Shown: positions 25,945-35,763 of the stretch, in pieces
Layout: each line of letters opens with the position of its first letter
How positions within the stretch are numbered: the stretch's first letter is position 1
DNA from: Lysinibacillus sp. KCTC 33748
GTDB lineage: Bacteria > Bacillota > Bacilli > Bacillales_A > Planococcaceae
Length of the DNA: 64,000 bases
Direction of reading: 5' to 3'
Assembly: GCF_002237755.1 (NCBI RefSeq)
Contig: NZ_MWSJ01000011.1
Coordinates: 1-64,000, forward strand
Translations under genes and position numbers: made by a program
Notes under the pieces: generated by a model
What the model was told of the DNA's origin: nothing
What the model saw: only the letters and a program-made list of their open reading frames with translations
Database searches by the model: none

Positions 25945-26996
25945 ATTTTCCCTCTCCCTTCATTACGAGCTAAATAAAGGAAGAACGGAACGCCAATTAA
26001 AGCTGTAATTGCACCAATTGGCGTTTCAAATGGAGGATTGATCACACGCGATAACATATCTGCACATTCTATTAATAACCCACCTAGTACTGCTGAACAT
26101 GGAATGACCCATCTATAATCGGATCCGACAAGAAAACGCGTCATATGTGGGATAACAAGCCCAACAAATCCGACAGAGCCTGCCATAGATACAGCTGATC
26201 CAGTTAAAACAAGCACAAGTACAGTACCAATAAATTTAATGAAGGTTGTATTTTGCCCAAGTCCAATTGCAATTTCTTCACCGAAACTTAAAATAGTAAT
26301 GTATCTTGACAATAAAATTGCAATAACAAGACAAAGTAGTCCAATTGGTAGCAACATTTCAATACTTACCCATTTCACACCTGAAACGCCTCCTGCATTC
26401 CACATGCTTACTTCTTGAGCAAGATTGAAATAAAGTGCGATACTAGACGAAATGGCCCCAAGCAGTGCACTAATCGCTGCACCAGCTAACGCTAATTTAA
26501 CAGGTGTTAGCCCTCCTGGTGAGAACGAACCCACACCATATACAATACTTGCACCAAATGCAGCACCAATAAATGAAGCAATAACAAACATTATGTATGG
26601 GGAATTAGGGAAAAAAGCATATGTAATGGCAATTCCAAATACCGCACCGTCTGTAATCCCCATTAAAGAAGGTGAGGCAAGAGGGTTACGTGTCATACCT
26701 TGCATAATTGCTCCAGATACCGCTAGAAACGCACCAGCGACCACTCCTCCAATTGCTCTTGGAATGCGAAGCTCCCAAATGACATTATGATGTGTATTTG
26801 AAACATCAAACTGAAAAACAGCTTGCCAGACAGTCTTTAAACTAATATCTGCTGCTCCAAATGAAATGGACGTGCTCATACTGAAAGCTAATAAAATCGT
26901 ACCTGCTATTAAAATAATAGAAGCTATAAGCGGTCTGCTCTTAATCTTTTTCATATTTGCTTCTTGTTGTTCTACGCTCCTTGCGCTTGCTTCCAT
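25941..26996 (-). CDS. iron-siderophore ABC transporter permease (FecCD family), first subunit
   Basis: A 351-residue FecCD-type permease, first gene of the operon. Motifs GAFLAVSGAIMQGMTRNPLA and GFVGLVIPHMTRFLVG are conserved. The first 14 residues (MEASARSVEQQEAN) precede an alternative ATG at 26954 (MKKIKSRPL); either start is possible. A Fur box and an AT-rich promoter region lie directly upstream, so the four genes are probably switched on by iron limitation. Confidence 0.91.
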   Translation of the reverse strand: MEASARSVEQQEANMKKIKSRPLIASIILIAGTILLAFSMSTSISFGAADISLKTVWQAVFQFDVSNTHHNVIWELRIPRAIGGVVAGAFLAVSGAIMQGMTRNPLASPSLMGITDGAVFGIAITYAFFPNSPYIMFVIASFIGAAFGASIVYGVGSFSPGGLTPVKLALAGAAISALLGAISSSIALYFNLAQEVSMWNAGGVSGVKWVSIEMLLPIGLLCLVIAILLSRYITILSFGEEIAIGLGQNTTFIKFIGTVLVLVLTGSAVSMAGSVGFVGLVIPHMTRFLVGSDYRWVIPCSAVLGGLLIECADMLSRVINPPFETPIGAITALIGVPFFLYLARNEGRGKI

Positions 26997-27035
26997 TCGT
27001 TAACCATCCTAACTAACAACGTATATTCTTTTGAA

Positions 27036-27050
27036 TGAGATTTATTCTCA
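27036..27050. promoter_or_regulatory. second Fur-like box
   Basis: TGAGATTTATTCTCA is a palindrome resembling the Fur core (TGATAATNATTATCA) with fewer matches than the upstream site. It lies 40 nt before the first permease gene. Confidence 0.5.
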
Positions 27051-27084
27051 ATAAGAAATAAAAAAATATAGTTCTCATCTTAAT

Positions 27085-27099
27085 TGATAATGATTCTCA
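27085..27099. promoter_or_regulatory. Fur box of the iron transport operon
   Basis: TGATAATGATTCTCA matches the 7-1-7 Fur consensus TGATAATNATTATCA at 13 to 14 of 15 positions. It sits about 90 nt upstream of the first permease gene on the minus strand. Confidence 0.85.
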
Positions 27100-27109
27100 T
27101 AATCACTCG

Positions 27110-27717
27110 TCCTATTCTACATACCGCCCTTTTAGGTGTCAAACATTATTTTTAAAAATATATTAATTTTGTTTATTTTTATACGTTTAAAAATTCGTTT
27201 ACAGCGCTTACATTAAGCGGTTTATCAAAAAGAGTGGAGAAAGTTAAATTATTCAAAGGATAATAAATTCGCATAGAAGCTTAAATAGTTTTATAAAAAG
27301 TAGATTTTACAAATTTGAATAAAACGGATTGAATTAAAAAGTTGAATTACTATTTTTTTGTTTTCTTACTATAGTAATTATGTGAGGCAGCACTTGAAAG
27401 GTTGTGTACTTTAACCACTTAGGACAGTCTTATGGTTAATAGTATAGAAGGAGATCATTCAATAAATCCAAGTTCCTTAAAGTTTAACCACTACAATGAC
27501 AAACTAATTTTAGGTGTTGCATAAAGTCGTTGATATAAAAGACATTGATAAACAATTTATAAAAATGCAATGAATTGTTATGTCAAATAATAGGGTATAT
27601 GTATATTTAATGTTTAACTTCAAAATTGAATTTTTTGTTAATTTCTCTCTCATTTTACCATTATCATGCGAATTGGTGGTATGCTATATCACGATAATAG
27701 TTTATGGAGGCGGTATT
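27110..27717. other. intergenic region between iron operon and oleate hydratase
   Basis: About 600 nt of AT-rich sequence with no convincing gene. A half cre-like site (ATGTAAGCGCTGTAAA on the minus strand) lies near 27197-27212. No clear promoter for oleate hydratase was assigned; the codons in frame before 27718 lack a ribosome site. Confidence 0.4.
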
Positions 27718-29490
27718 ATGTATTACAGTAATGGTAATTATGAGGCTTTCGCACGTCCTAAAAAACCTGAGGGTGTTGATGAGAAGTCAGCGTATCTTGT
27801 TGGTTCGGGGCTAGCTTCACTGTCAGCCGCATGTTTTTTAATTCGTGATGGTCAAATGAAGGGAGAGAATATTCATATTCTCGAAGAGCTAGATATCTCA
27901 GGAGGTAGCCTTGATGGTATTCTAAACCCGACAAGAGGTTTTATTATCCGTGGTGGTCGGGAAATGGAAGATCATTTTGAGTGCTTATGGGATTTATTCC
28001 GTTCAATCCCATCTTTAGAAGTAGAAAACGCTTCTGTTTTAGATGAATTTTATTGGTTAAACAAAGAGGATCCTAACTATTCTAAATGTAGATTGATTGA
28101 AAATAGAGGGCAAAGACTTGAGGATGATGGCAAGTTTACATTATCTGATAAAGCTTCTGAAGAAATGATTAGATTATTCTTTACTCCTGAAGAGAAGTTA
28201 GAGGATGTAAAAATTACAGATGTTTTCTCTGAAGAGTTCTTTGAATCAAACTTCTGGCTATATTGGTCAACGATGTTTGCTTTTGAAAAATGGCATTCAG
28301 CAATGGAAATGCGTCGTTATATTATGCGTTTCATTCACCATGTTGGGGGTCTACCTGATTTATCTGCTTTAAAATTTACGAAATATAACCAGTACGAATC
28401 GTTAGTACGGCCTATGATTAAATATTTAGAAAGCCATAATGTTGATTTCCAATTTAATACTGTTGTAGAGAATGTTTTAGTTGATAAAGTTGGAGACAAA
28501 AAAGTAGCTCATACTTTAGTGTTAAAACAAAATGGTGTGAAAAAGAACATTGAGTTAACAGAAAATGAATTAGTGTTTGTTACAAATGGCAGTATTACGG
28601 AGAGTACAACTTATGGTGACAATAATACGCCAGCTCCTATAAGCACTGATTTAGGTGGAAGCTGGTCACTTTGGAAAAACATCGCTTCTCAAGATTCTGA
28701 GTTTGGTAGACCAGAAAAATTCTGCGATGATCTTCCAGAAGAAAGTTGGTTTGTTTCAGCAACACTAACTACATTGGATGCTAAAGTTGCTCCATATATT
28801 GAAAAGATAAGTAAAAGAGATCCATATGCAGGCAAGGTAGTTACGGGGGGGATCGTAACTGCTACAGATTCTAATTGGATGCTAAGCTATACATTAAACC
28901 GACAACCTCATTTTAAAGATCAACCAAAAGACCAATTAGTAGTTTGGATTTATGGTTTGCTATCTAATAAACCTGGTGATTTTATTAAAAAGAGTATCAC
29001 TGAATGTTCTGGAAGTGAGATAGCGCAAGAGTGGTTGTATCATATGGGTGTACCTGTAGACGAAATACCGGATTTAGCGCAAAATTCTTGTAATACAATT
29101 CCATGTTACATGCCTTATATAACATCTTATTTCATGCCTAGAGCAATGGGAGATCGTCCTTTAGTTGTCCCTAAAGGATCTACTAACTTAGCCTTCATTG
29201 GTAACTTTAGTGAAACAGAAAGAGACACAGTATTCACAACTGAGTATTCAGTAAGAACAGCGATGGAAGCTGTTTATCAATTGTTAGATATTGATCGAGG
29301 CGTTCCAGAAGTATTTGGATCTACTTATGATATTCGTACTTTGCTCGCTTCAACTGCTCGCTTACTAGATGGTAAAAAGTTAACAGATGTAGATGCGCCG
29401 TTTATGTTAAAACAAATAGGTAAATTTGGTATTCATAAAGTAAAAGACACGATCATCTATGATTTACTCAAAGACAGTAAATTGATATAA
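27718..29490 (+). CDS. ohyA: oleate hydratase (MCRA family)
   Basis: A 590-residue FAD enzyme that adds water across the cis-9 double bond of oleic acid to give 10-hydroxystearic acid, detoxifying unsaturated fatty acids. The FAD-binding [10 protein letters not shown] motif lies at about 29-38. RGGREM (78-83) places the catalytic glutamate at 82, the same number as in the Staphylococcus aureus enzyme. The C-terminal [21 protein letters not shown] segment ([19 protein letters not shown] here) is also conserved. ATG 27718 has GGAGG 8 nt upstream and gives the family length; in-frame codons from 27580 are untranslated leader. A terminator follows. Confidence 0.95.
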   Translation: MYYSNGNYEAFARPKKPEGVDEKSAYLVGSGLASLSAACFLIRDGQMKGENIHILEELDISGGSLDGILNPTRGFIIRGGREMEDHFECLWDLFRSIPSLEVENASVLDEFYWLNKEDPNYSKCRLIENRGQRLEDDGKFTLSDKASEEMIRLFFTPEEKLEDVKITDVFSEEFFESNFWLYWSTMFAFEKWHSAMEMRRYIMRFIHHVGGLPDLSALKFTKYNQYESLVRPMIKYLESHNVDFQFNTVVENVLVDKVGDKKVAHTLVLKQNGVKKNIELTENELVFVTNGSITESTTYGDNNTPAPISTDLGGSWSLWKNIASQDSEFGRPEKFCDDLPEESWFVSATLTTLDAKVAPYIEKISKRDPYAGKVVTGGIVTATDSNWMLSYTLNRQPHFKDQPKDQLVVWIYGLLSNKPGDFIKKSITECSGSEIAQEWLYHMGVPVDEIPDLAQNSCNTIPCYMPYITSYFMPRAMGDRPLVVPKGSTNLAFIGNFSETERDTVFTTEYSVRTAMEAVYQLLDIDRGVPEVFGSTYDIRTLLASTARLLDGKKLTDVDAPFMLKQIGKFGIHKVKDTIIYDLLKDSKLI

Positions 29491-29502
29491 AAATTATATG
29501 TT

Positions 29503-29538
29503 AAAAAAGCTGATTCAATTAAGAATCAGCTTTTTTGC
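29503..29538 (+). terminator. ohyA terminator
   Basis: AAAAAAGCTGATTC pairs with GAATCAGCTTTTTT around AATTAA; it may also serve the convergent chemoreceptor gene. Confidence 0.9.
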
Positions 29539-29565
29539 AATACTATTTAGCCTTACTTCGTTCAG

Positions 29566-31230
29566 TTAAATAGTGAATTTTCTCATTTCATCTCTTAAAG
29601 CATCCACCATAGCGGTTAGATCCTTTGCTTTTTCAGAAACAGTTTCAATGCCTTTAAGCTGTTCAGTTGCGGATGCTGAGACTTGTTCTGCTCCAGCAGA
29701 GGTTTCTACTGCAGAAGCGGATATGTTTTGAACTGCACTAACGATTTGCTCTTTGCGCTTATTCATCTCATGAGATAAATGTTTCACCTCTTGTGCCACT
29801 TCACTAGTTTGGTCTAGAGCTACCTTTATTGTATGGAAGATTTCACTAGTATCCTCTGTAGCTTTAGCATTTTGCTCAACAATGCTAAGGCTTGTACTAA
29901 TTTCCTCCACAGCACTATTAGATATATTTTGAATTGCGGAGATTTTATTTTTAATATCTTCAGTGGCAGTGGATGTCTGTTCTGATAATTTTCGAATTTC
30001 ATCAGCAACAACCGCGAAACCTTTACCTGCTTCACCTACTCGAGCTGATTCAATGGATGCATTTAGAGCCAATAAATTAGTTTGAGTTGCGATATCTGTA
30101 ATTGTATTGACAATGCTTGATATATCAGATGAAGTTTTATTTACTTCTTGAACGATGTTACTTACTTGTTGAGAAGAATCACGATTCTTCTCTGACCAAA
30201 TAGAAAGTTGGTTAATCGTTTCTACACCTTGATTACTTAATTGTTCAATATCCTCTGTCATGGAAGCAATTTTTTCTGTATGCACAATAACACGATCAAT
30301 ATTTCCGGATAGTTGATTTAATTGTTCAGCACTTTTTTCTGTATCATGAGCCTGCTCTTCTGTAGCTTTTGCTATTTCATTAATAGCTGAGCTAATTTCG
30401 TCAGTTGTACGTACCGTATCTTCTGCTACTTGAATAAGAATTTGTGATGAATCTGATAACTCGGTGCTAGTATTATGTATGTTGACGGTAACATTCTTTA
30501 ATGAAGATTGCATGCCAGAGATGCCTTTCGCCATAAGACCAATTTCATCTTGATGGTTTAAAAGTTTTTCTAATTCTGGATTTGCGGTAAAGTCTAAGCT
30601 TGTTGTTTGATGAATAATATTTTCGAGATTCTTAATAGCGGCAACAATGCGACCGATAATCCACCACATTAAAGCACCTATAATGATAAAGCTCACTACA
30701 CCTGTAATAATCTGATAGCTTAGTACAGAGTTTGTAATAGATTGAATACCACTTTCAGGCACGCCAATATCAATCACTCCATAAAGCTCGCCATCTTTAT
30801 AGATAGGCTCCATGATGTCATATGTCCATATACCTTGAACTTCGGCATACCATCTTGTAAATTGCTTTTTTCCTTGTTTAGCACCATCGATTGTGTATGT
30901 ATCCGTATATGTTTTTCCTAGTTTATCTTTATCACTATGCGCTACAGCTTTTACATTGGTATCAATGACAATAGCATAGGTTACATTATCTTGCTTTTCT
31001 TTTAACTTCACAAAATCTTGTAAAGCTGGAATGGGATCACGCTCAGAATTTAATATAGTTTCTGCTTGCTTTGCGATTTCATAGACCTGTTCGTTGGCCT
31101 TCTCAATTAAAACTTCTTTACTATTTTTACCAACAACCCAAACACCTAATACAGAATTGATTACAGATGACAATAGCAGCAAACTTAATGTAAAGAACAA
31201 TAAACGTCGCTTCATACTTTTAATTTTCAA
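29566..31230 (-). CDS. methyl-accepting chemotaxis protein
   Basis: A 554-residue transmembrane chemoreceptor. Membrane segment 1 (about 12-32), an extracellular Cache-type sensor domain (about 35-175, with [16 protein letters not shown] and [20 protein letters not shown]), membrane segment 2 (about 180-202), a HAMP linker, and a long cytoplasmic coiled-coil domain with the highly conserved hairpin tip [20 protein letters not shown] and [18 protein letters not shown]. It would control CheA and flagellar rotation in response to a small ligand not identified here. The start is TTG 31230 with GAGGAGG 8 nt upstream; ATG 31215 is an alternative. Confidence 0.93.
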   Translation of the reverse strand: MKIKSMKRRLLFFTLSLLLLSSVINSVLGVWVVGKNSKEVLIEKANEQVYEIAKQAETILNSERDPIPALQDFVKLKEKQDNVTYAIVIDTNVKAVAHSDKDKLGKTYTDTYTIDGAKQGKKQFTRWYAEVQGIWTYDIMEPIYKDGELYGVIDIGVPESGIQSITNSVLSYQIITGVVSFIIIGALMWWIIGRIVAAIKNLENIIHQTTSLDFTANPELEKLLNHQDEIGLMAKGISGMQSSLKNVTVNIHNTSTELSDSSQILIQVAEDTVRTTDEISSAINEIAKATEEQAHDTEKSAEQLNQLSGNIDRVIVHTEKIASMTEDIEQLSNQGVETINQLSIWSEKNRDSSQQVSNIVQEVNKTSSDISSIVNTITDIATQTNLLALNASIESARVGEAGKGFAVVADEIRKLSEQTSTATEDIKNKISAIQNISNSAVEEISTSLSIVEQNAKATEDTSEIFHTIKVALDQTSEVAQEVKHLSHEMNKRKEQIVSAVQNISASAVETSAGAEQVSASATEQLKGIETVSEKAKDLTAMVDALRDEMRKFTI

Positions 31231-31430
31231 ATAGTTTCCTCCTCTGAGTTTTGTTGGAACTTTATACCTAAAAAACTCGAATTTTAAGTATAGTATTAAG
31301 CAATGGAACAGGAATGTCAATGACATATTGTAAGGCTTGTTACTTATATTGTGTCAAAGATGGGGATAAAAGTCCTTTTATTTTTCGGTAATATTATAAA
31401 AATTAGAACAGATCGGAAATACCTATTTTA

Positions 31431-31528
31431 GGAGAGGAAGCAATGTTAGTTGCTTTACATATCCTCTCATTTACAATTTATATTAGTAGATGGCAACCAG
31501 CTTTTATTTCGTTGGTTGCTTTTTAGTT
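31431..31528 (+). other. structured intergenic element with hairpin and terminator
   Basis: A nested hairpin (GAGAGG and CCTCTC outside, AAGCAA and TTGCTT inside, 31432-31468) is followed by a terminator-like stem GCAACCA/TGGTTGC with a T run (31493-31528). A 27-codon frame from ATG 31443 overlaps it with GGAGAGG upstream. It could be a small RNA, a leader peptide or an attenuator without its gene; nothing decides between these. Confidence 0.35.
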
Positions 31529-31565
31529 AAAAAGTAAAGAATTATAGAGCGTTTTAATTCCCTTC

Positions 31566-31600
31566 CAATTCCAGACGCAATTATGCCGAGGCATAATTGA
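31566..31600 (+). repeat. dispersed repeat, copy E (end fragment)
   Basis: Only the last module remains: CCAATTCCAGACG followed by CAATTATGCC-GAG-GGCATAATTG. Confidence 0.7.
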
Positions 31601-31604
31601 TTTT

Positions 31605-31719
31605 TTATAACGATTATCTGTCGGGAGCGGACACGGTTACTTTAGGTGAAAAATATTATTTGTCTTCAAAGAGTATCCAAAGAATTGTACTAAAAGAGAA
31701 AAGAAGAAGAATAGAATAG
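31605..31719 (+). pseudogene. remnant of a CD3324/Mor-like DNA-binding protein
   Basis: The frame reads FYNDYLSGADTVTLGEKYYL, then SSKSIQRIVLKEKRRRIE and stop. The pattern (EKYYLSSKSIQRIV as a recognition helix) resembles the C-terminal helix-turn-helix of small Mor/CD3324-type proteins such as the intact gene at 57972. The frame runs directly out of repeat copy E, so the N-terminal half appears to have been replaced by the repeat. Confidence 0.45.
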
Positions 31720-31721
31720 AA

Positions 31722-31757
31722 TTAGCCAGTGTGGTTTTTGACCGCATTGGCTTATTT
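31722..31757 (+). terminator. terminator after the DNA-binding protein remnant
   Basis: GCCAGTGTGGT pairs with ACCGCATTGGC around TTTTTG and is followed by TTATTTTCTTTT. Confidence 0.65.
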
Positions 31758-31880
31758 TCTTTTATGAAATATGTATGAGGTTTTTTCAGGCAATATAGGT
31801 AGGGTATAATTTAATCAGCTTCTTTTGAACTTTCATCTTTAGTTTATTTTGATATTCATTCAAACAAAGGGGAGAAAAAA

Positions 31881-32456
31881 ATGAACTTTACCGAACTATT
31901 AGGAAGCTCTTTTCCAACAGTACAAACTGAACAGATTATATTAAGAAAGTTGAAGTTGGAGGATGCTCCTGCGTTATTCAACTATTATTCAAATGAAAAT
32001 GTAAATCGTTATCTTGATTGGAACGGACCAGAGACTTTAGAAAGAAGTTATGAAGTAATTCATTTTTGGAACGAAGGCTATGATAAAGGTTGGATTATTC
32101 GTTTTGCTATTGCTAACAAAGAAACGGATGAAATTATTGGTACCATTTTCTTGAGTGAATTTGCAGGCAAACGAGCTGAAATTGGCTATGAATTATCTGA
32201 AGAATATTGGCATCGTGGTATTATGTCTGAAGCTGTTAAAGAAGTATTATCAATAGGATTTAATCAGTTAGGTTTAGTAAGAATACAGGCAATTGTCACG
32301 GAAGAAAATATAGCATCAAAGAAGTTATTGTCGAAATTCAACTTTAAGGAAGAGGGCTGTTTAAGACAGTTTGAATGCCATAGTGTTACAGGAGAATGCA
32401 AAGATATGTTGATCTATAGCTTGTTGAATACCGAGTTTTCGAAGAAGCATATATAA
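31881..32456 (+). CDS. GNAT family N-acetyltransferase (RimJ/RimL type)
   Basis: A 191-residue acetyltransferase of the RimJ/RimL group. Motif A, the acetyl-CoA binding loop, is EIGYELSEEYWHRGIMSEAV (about 100-119), where the usual RxxGxG is reduced to HRGIMS. The C-terminal EENIASKKLLSKFNFKEEGCLRQ is the typical substrate-channel segment. Substrate could be a ribosomal protein N-terminus, an antibiotic or a small amine. ATG with AAAGGGGAG upstream; another GNAT gene follows after 40 nt, perhaps in one mRNA. Confidence 0.88.
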   Translation: MNFTELLGSSFPTVQTEQIILRKLKLEDAPALFNYYSNENVNRYLDWNGPETLERSYEVIHFWNEGYDKGWIIRFAIANKETDEIIGTIFLSEFAGKRAEIGYELSEEYWHRGIMSEAVKEVLSIGFNQLGLVRIQAIVTEENIASKKLLSKFNFKEEGCLRQFECHSVTGECKDMLIYSLLNTEFSKKHI

Positions 32457-32496
32457 GTTATATAGTAGTTTTTTTAAAAACTAAGGGGGTTAGTGC

Positions 32497-33000
32497 TTGG
32501 AAATATCAATTAATAGCTTGCAAGAACGTGACGCAGAAGAATTATTTCAGTTTGAAACGGATAATAGACTATTTTTTGAACAAACGGTCCCTAGTCGTGG
32601 GGAAGATTATTATAAGTTTGACACTTTTAAAATAAAACTTAGAGAACTTTTAGCTGAACAAGAAGAAGAGAAATCGAAATTCTACTTAATAAGGGATAAC
32701 TCAGGCAATATTATTGGGAGAATTAATTTAGTCGATATAGATATAACGAATGATATAGCAGAAGTCGGTTATAGAGTAGGTAAAGAATATGGCGGAAAAG
32801 GAATAGGGGCAAAAGCCTTAAAACTACTTTTAGAAACAGAAGTAAGTGTAAAAAAGATTAAAGCAAAAACAACAACAACTAATATTGCCTCTCAAAAGGT
32901 TCTTGAAAAAAACGGTTTTAAACAAGTGTGTATAAGTGGTGATGAGTTCGAAATGAATGGCCAAAAGATGCGGTTTATCGATTACATGTTGGAACTCTAA
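32497..33000 (+). CDS. GNAT family N-acetyltransferase
   Basis: A 167-residue acetyltransferase. Motif A EVGYRVGKEYGGKGIGAKAL (about 88-107) has the classical GGKGIG loop, and NIASQKVLEKNGFKQV is the C-terminal signature. The start is TTG 32497 with AAGGGGGT 8 nt upstream. It is a different subfamily from the preceding GNAT and the two share limited similarity. Substrate unknown. Confidence 0.87.
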   Translation: MEISINSLQERDAEELFQFETDNRLFFEQTVPSRGEDYYKFDTFKIKLRELLAEQEEEKSKFYLIRDNSGNIIGRINLVDIDITNDIAEVGYRVGKEYGGKGIGAKALKLLLETEVSVKKIKAKTTTTNIASQKVLEKNGFKQVCISGDEFEMNGQKMRFIDYMLEL

Positions 33001-33081
33001 AGGCTATACAAATGTTGTTGGGGGAATTTTCATCTGTTCTTGATGAATAGTAAAAATCTTGTGAGGGGTGGTTGAAAGACA

Positions 33082-34032
33082 GTGTTTAAACGAATATTGA
33101 TACTTTTTTCAATTATTGCAGCGATATTATTGTTAATCATTGTGACAAGTTATATTATTCATCAAAACCAATTATCGAAGGAAGATCAATTATTTACGCC
33201 AACAGGGAAAATGGTAGAAGTGAATGGTCATCAGATGCATGTGTACATAGAAGGAGATGGAGAAGATACGCTTGTATTTATGTCTGGAGGAGGCACAAGC
33301 TCACCTGTTTTAGATTTTAAATCATTATATTCATTATTAAGCGATAAATATAAAATTGTTGTCGTTGAAAAGGCAGGCTATGGATTTAGTGACATTTCAG
33401 ATACTGACCGTGATATGGATACTATTCTACAAGAAACAAGAGAAGCTTTATTAAAATCAGGTGTTGAAGGACCATATATTTTATTTCCTCATTCTATGTC
33501 TGGTATTGAAGCATTGTATTGGGCACAAGTCTACCCGAATGAAGTAAAGGCAATTATAGGATTGGATATGGCCGTACCTGCCACATATAAAGAGTATGAT
33601 ATAAATATGCCTCTATTTCATTTAAGTGCCTTTGCTGCAAATATTGGTTTTACTAGATGGATTTCGGGTCTGTCTGAAAGTGATGCTATAAAATATGGGA
33701 CTTTAACAGATGAGGAAAAAGAGATGTATAAAGTGATTTTTTACCGCAGAACGGCAACTAAAAATATGATAAATGAAGTTCAGTATATTAAAGAAAATGC
33801 TGAAAAGGTAGGAGCGGCTGGAATTCCAAATGTTCCTCTGCTTTTGTTCTCTTCAAACGGTCAAGGGACAGGTTGGAATGAGGAGGCGTGGAATGAATTT
33901 CAAAGAGATTTCATCAGTAAGCATAAAGAAAGCAAATTAATAAAATGGGATTGCTCACACTATATTCATGATATTGAATTTAAGCGAATAGCGGACGAAT
34001 CAGAAAAATATATAGAGAGTTTAAATCGTTAA
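33082..34032 (+). CDS. membrane-anchored alpha/beta hydrolase
   Basis: A 316-residue protein with one N-terminal membrane segment (about 5-26) and an external alpha/beta hydrolase domain. The oxyanion region FMSGGGTSSP (about 71-80), nucleophile elbow FPHSMSGIEA (catalytic Ser near 139) and the terminal CSHYIHDIE histidine are present. A cap domain lies between. It starts at GTG 33082 with GAGGGGTGG upstream. Substrate is unknown; esterase or lactonase activity is plausible from the fold only. Confidence 0.85.
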   Translation: MFKRILILFSIIAAILLLIIVTSYIIHQNQLSKEDQLFTPTGKMVEVNGHQMHVYIEGDGEDTLVFMSGGGTSSPVLDFKSLYSLLSDKYKIVVVEKAGYGFSDISDTDRDMDTILQETREALLKSGVEGPYILFPHSMSGIEALYWAQVYPNEVKAIIGLDMAVPATYKEYDINMPLFHLSAFAANIGFTRWISGLSESDAIKYGTLTDEEKEMYKVIFYRRTATKNMINEVQYIKENAEKVGAAGIPNVPLLLFSSNGQGTGWNEEAWNEFQRDFISKHKESKLIKWDCSHYIHDIEFKRIADESEKYIESLNR

Positions 34033-34039
34033 ATATTCA

Positions 34040-34080
34040 GAGCATGTTTTGAACAATCTTTTCAAAACATGCTCTATTTT
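34040..34080. terminator. bidirectional terminator between hydrolase and TetR genes
   Basis: AGAGCATGTTTTGAA and TTCAAAACATGCTCT form a perfect 15-bp stem; T-rich runs flank the plus side and A-rich runs the minus side. Confidence 0.88.
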
Positions 34081-34098
34081 TATGTGATATGGAAACTC

Positions 34099-34668
34099 CT
34101 AGTTTTTAGAATCTAATGTAATCCCAGATAATATATAAGGTATTGACGATTTAATAAATTCCTCCGGGGATTTATCCGTACCATTTTTTCTCCATTCCAC
34201 AGAAGCACCGTAAATTCCCCAGCCTAGTATGACAGCGGTAGTTTTTAGTGCCGCATCCTCTTTTGTATTATGTTGTATTAATAACATCTTGTATAAAACG
34301 ATTTCGAGATGCTCCCTAATAATACGGGAAATGGTATCTTCGTATCCTCTATGACATCGATTAGATAAAGATTTTTGAAAGTTCGTGATGGCTGTAAAAA
34401 TACGAATAATTGATTCTTCATTTAGATCGCTTTTTTCGAAGATACTACAATTTAAATTAACTAATAATACTTCGGATAATACCTTATCCAATAAATCATA
34501 TACATCTTGAAAGTGATAATAGAATGTTGCGCGATTAATCATAGCTTCTGTCGTAATATCCTTCACAGTAATATCCTTAAACTCTTTTTGACCTGAAAGT
34601 TCAATAAAAGAATCCATAATTAATTTGCGAGTACGAAGAACACGAGGGTCAGTCTTTGATTGAGTCAT
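34099..34668 (-). CDS. TetR/AcrR family transcriptional regulator
   Basis: A 189-residue repressor. The N-terminal helix-turn-helix (about residues 26-48, ITVKDITTEAMINRATFYYHF) is typical of TetR, and the C-terminal ligand domain resembles the TetR_C_7 type. It is divergent from the thiol/monooxygenase pair starting at 34809 and probably represses it and itself through the palindrome in the shared 140-bp promoter region. Confidence 0.88.
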   Translation of the reverse strand: MTQSKTDPRVLRTRKLIMDSFIELSGQKEFKDITVKDITTEAMINRATFYYHFQDVYDLLDKVLSEVLLVNLNCSIFEKSDLNEESIIRIFTAITNFQKSLSNRCHRGYEDTISRIIREHLEIVLYKMLLIQHNTKEDAALKTTAVILGWGIYGASVEWRKNGTDKSPEEFIKSSIPYILSGITLDSKN

Positions 34669-34710
34669 ATTTTTGTATCACTCCCTACTTTTTAAACAAT
34701 TTCTTCGATG

Positions 34711-34726
34711 TGTTGTATATACGACA
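34711..34726. promoter_or_regulatory. candidate TetR operator
   Basis: TGTTGTATATACGACA is a 16-bp palindrome (one mismatched pair) centred between the divergent tetR and SpxH-like genes, where a TetR-family site is expected. Confidence 0.6.
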
Positions 34727-34808
34727 AATCTAAAGAACTATTGGTACAGATGATCTTCATTATTTACTAAACTACGCTTATAAAGCAATTAAAATGAAAG
34801 TGGTGAGT

Positions 34809-35729
34809 ATGATGACGAACAATAATTTAATCTGTGATTTAGAAACTGGCGTATGTGGTGTTTCAGAAGATAACGAAATGCAGGTGATTGATTTCGATCA
34901 AAAAAGGAAATCGATTAATTTATATTATGTGACAGATCCAATCTGCTCGCATTGTTGGGCATTAGAACCGATTCTTCGTCGCTTTGTAGAGCAATACGGT
35001 CATTATATAAATTTCCATACTATAATGGGCGGTTTGCTAGAAAAATGGGCCGGCTTTGCTGATGTATCTAATGGTATATCACGCCCATCTGATGTGGCTG
35101 GACACTGGAGAGAGGTTGGCGAGCAGAGTCGTATGCCGATTGATGGTACGCTTTGGCTTGAGAATCCCATTCAGTCCTCCTATCCTCCATCTAAGGTTTA
35201 TAAAGTGATTCAACAGCAAAATGAGGATTTAGCAAATATATTTTTACGCCGCGCAAGAGAAGCAGTTTTCGTATTTAATCAAAATATTGCAGAGAAATCT
35301 GTTTTAATTGAAATCGTTAATAATATCGGACTTGATGGGGAGAAGGTTATAAAAGAGGCCGAGCTACCGATTGGACAGCAATTATTAAGTGAGGATTTTG
35401 CGCTAGCTTCACAACTAGGCGTAAAAGGATTTCCAAGTATTATCATGTTGAACAAAGAAAATAAAGGTGTGAAAATTGTCGGCAGCCGAACGTTAGAATC
35501 CTATATTGCTGGGCTAAAACAAGTTCTTCATTTAGATGAACTACAGCCAAAACAACAACCAGCACTTTTCAGTTTACTTGAGAAAGAAAAGCTTCTTTTT
35601 TCGAAAGAGATTGAAGTTATGTATGATATTGAGCAAAAAGATATCAACGTATTTGCTGAAAAAGAGCTTTCAACGACTGCTTATGATGCGAAAGAAATAC
35701 TTGGTGAAACTTATTTTGTAATGAAATAA
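34809..35729 (+). CDS. DsbA-family thioredoxin-like protein (SpxH/YjbH type)
   Basis: A protein of about 306 residues with a thioredoxin-fold domain whose active-site motif CSHC lies in VTDPICSHCWALEPIL, matching the DPLCPECWALEP region of SpxH (YjbH), the adaptor that feeds Spx to ClpXP. A second cysteine pair (CDLETGVC) lies at the N-terminus and GFPSIIML carries the cis-proline. It may be an SpxH paralogue or a general DsbA/FrnE-like oxidoreductase. Start is uncertain: ATG 34794 lacks a ribosome site, while 34809 or 34812 follow GTGGTGAG. It probably forms a transcript with the YdhR-like gene. Confidence 0.78.
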   Translation: MMTNNNLICDLETGVCGVSEDNEMQVIDFDQKRKSINLYYVTDPICSHCWALEPILRRFVEQYGHYINFHTIMGGLLEKWAGFADVSNGISRPSDVAGHWREVGEQSRMPIDGTLWLENPIQSSYPPSKVYKVIQQQNEDLANIFLRRAREAVFVFNQNIAEKSVLIEIVNNIGLDGEKVIKEAELPIGQQLLSEDFALASQLGVKGFPSIIMLNKENKGVKIVGSRTLESYIAGLKQVLHLDELQPKQQPALFSLLEKEKLLFSKEIEVMYDIEQKDINVFAEKELSTTAYDAKEILGETYFVMK

Positions 35730-35763
35730 AAGAGTCGTTTTATATAAAATGGGGGTTTTAATC

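Noticed and set aside
27197..27212. Catabolite (cre) site upstream of oleate hydratase
   Set aside because: Only one half of the palindrome matches the consensus and it is 500 bp from the gene.
31443..31526. 27-codon gene after GGAGAGG
   Set aside because: It lies wholly within hairpin structures and its peptide shows no family features; kept only as part of the structured element.
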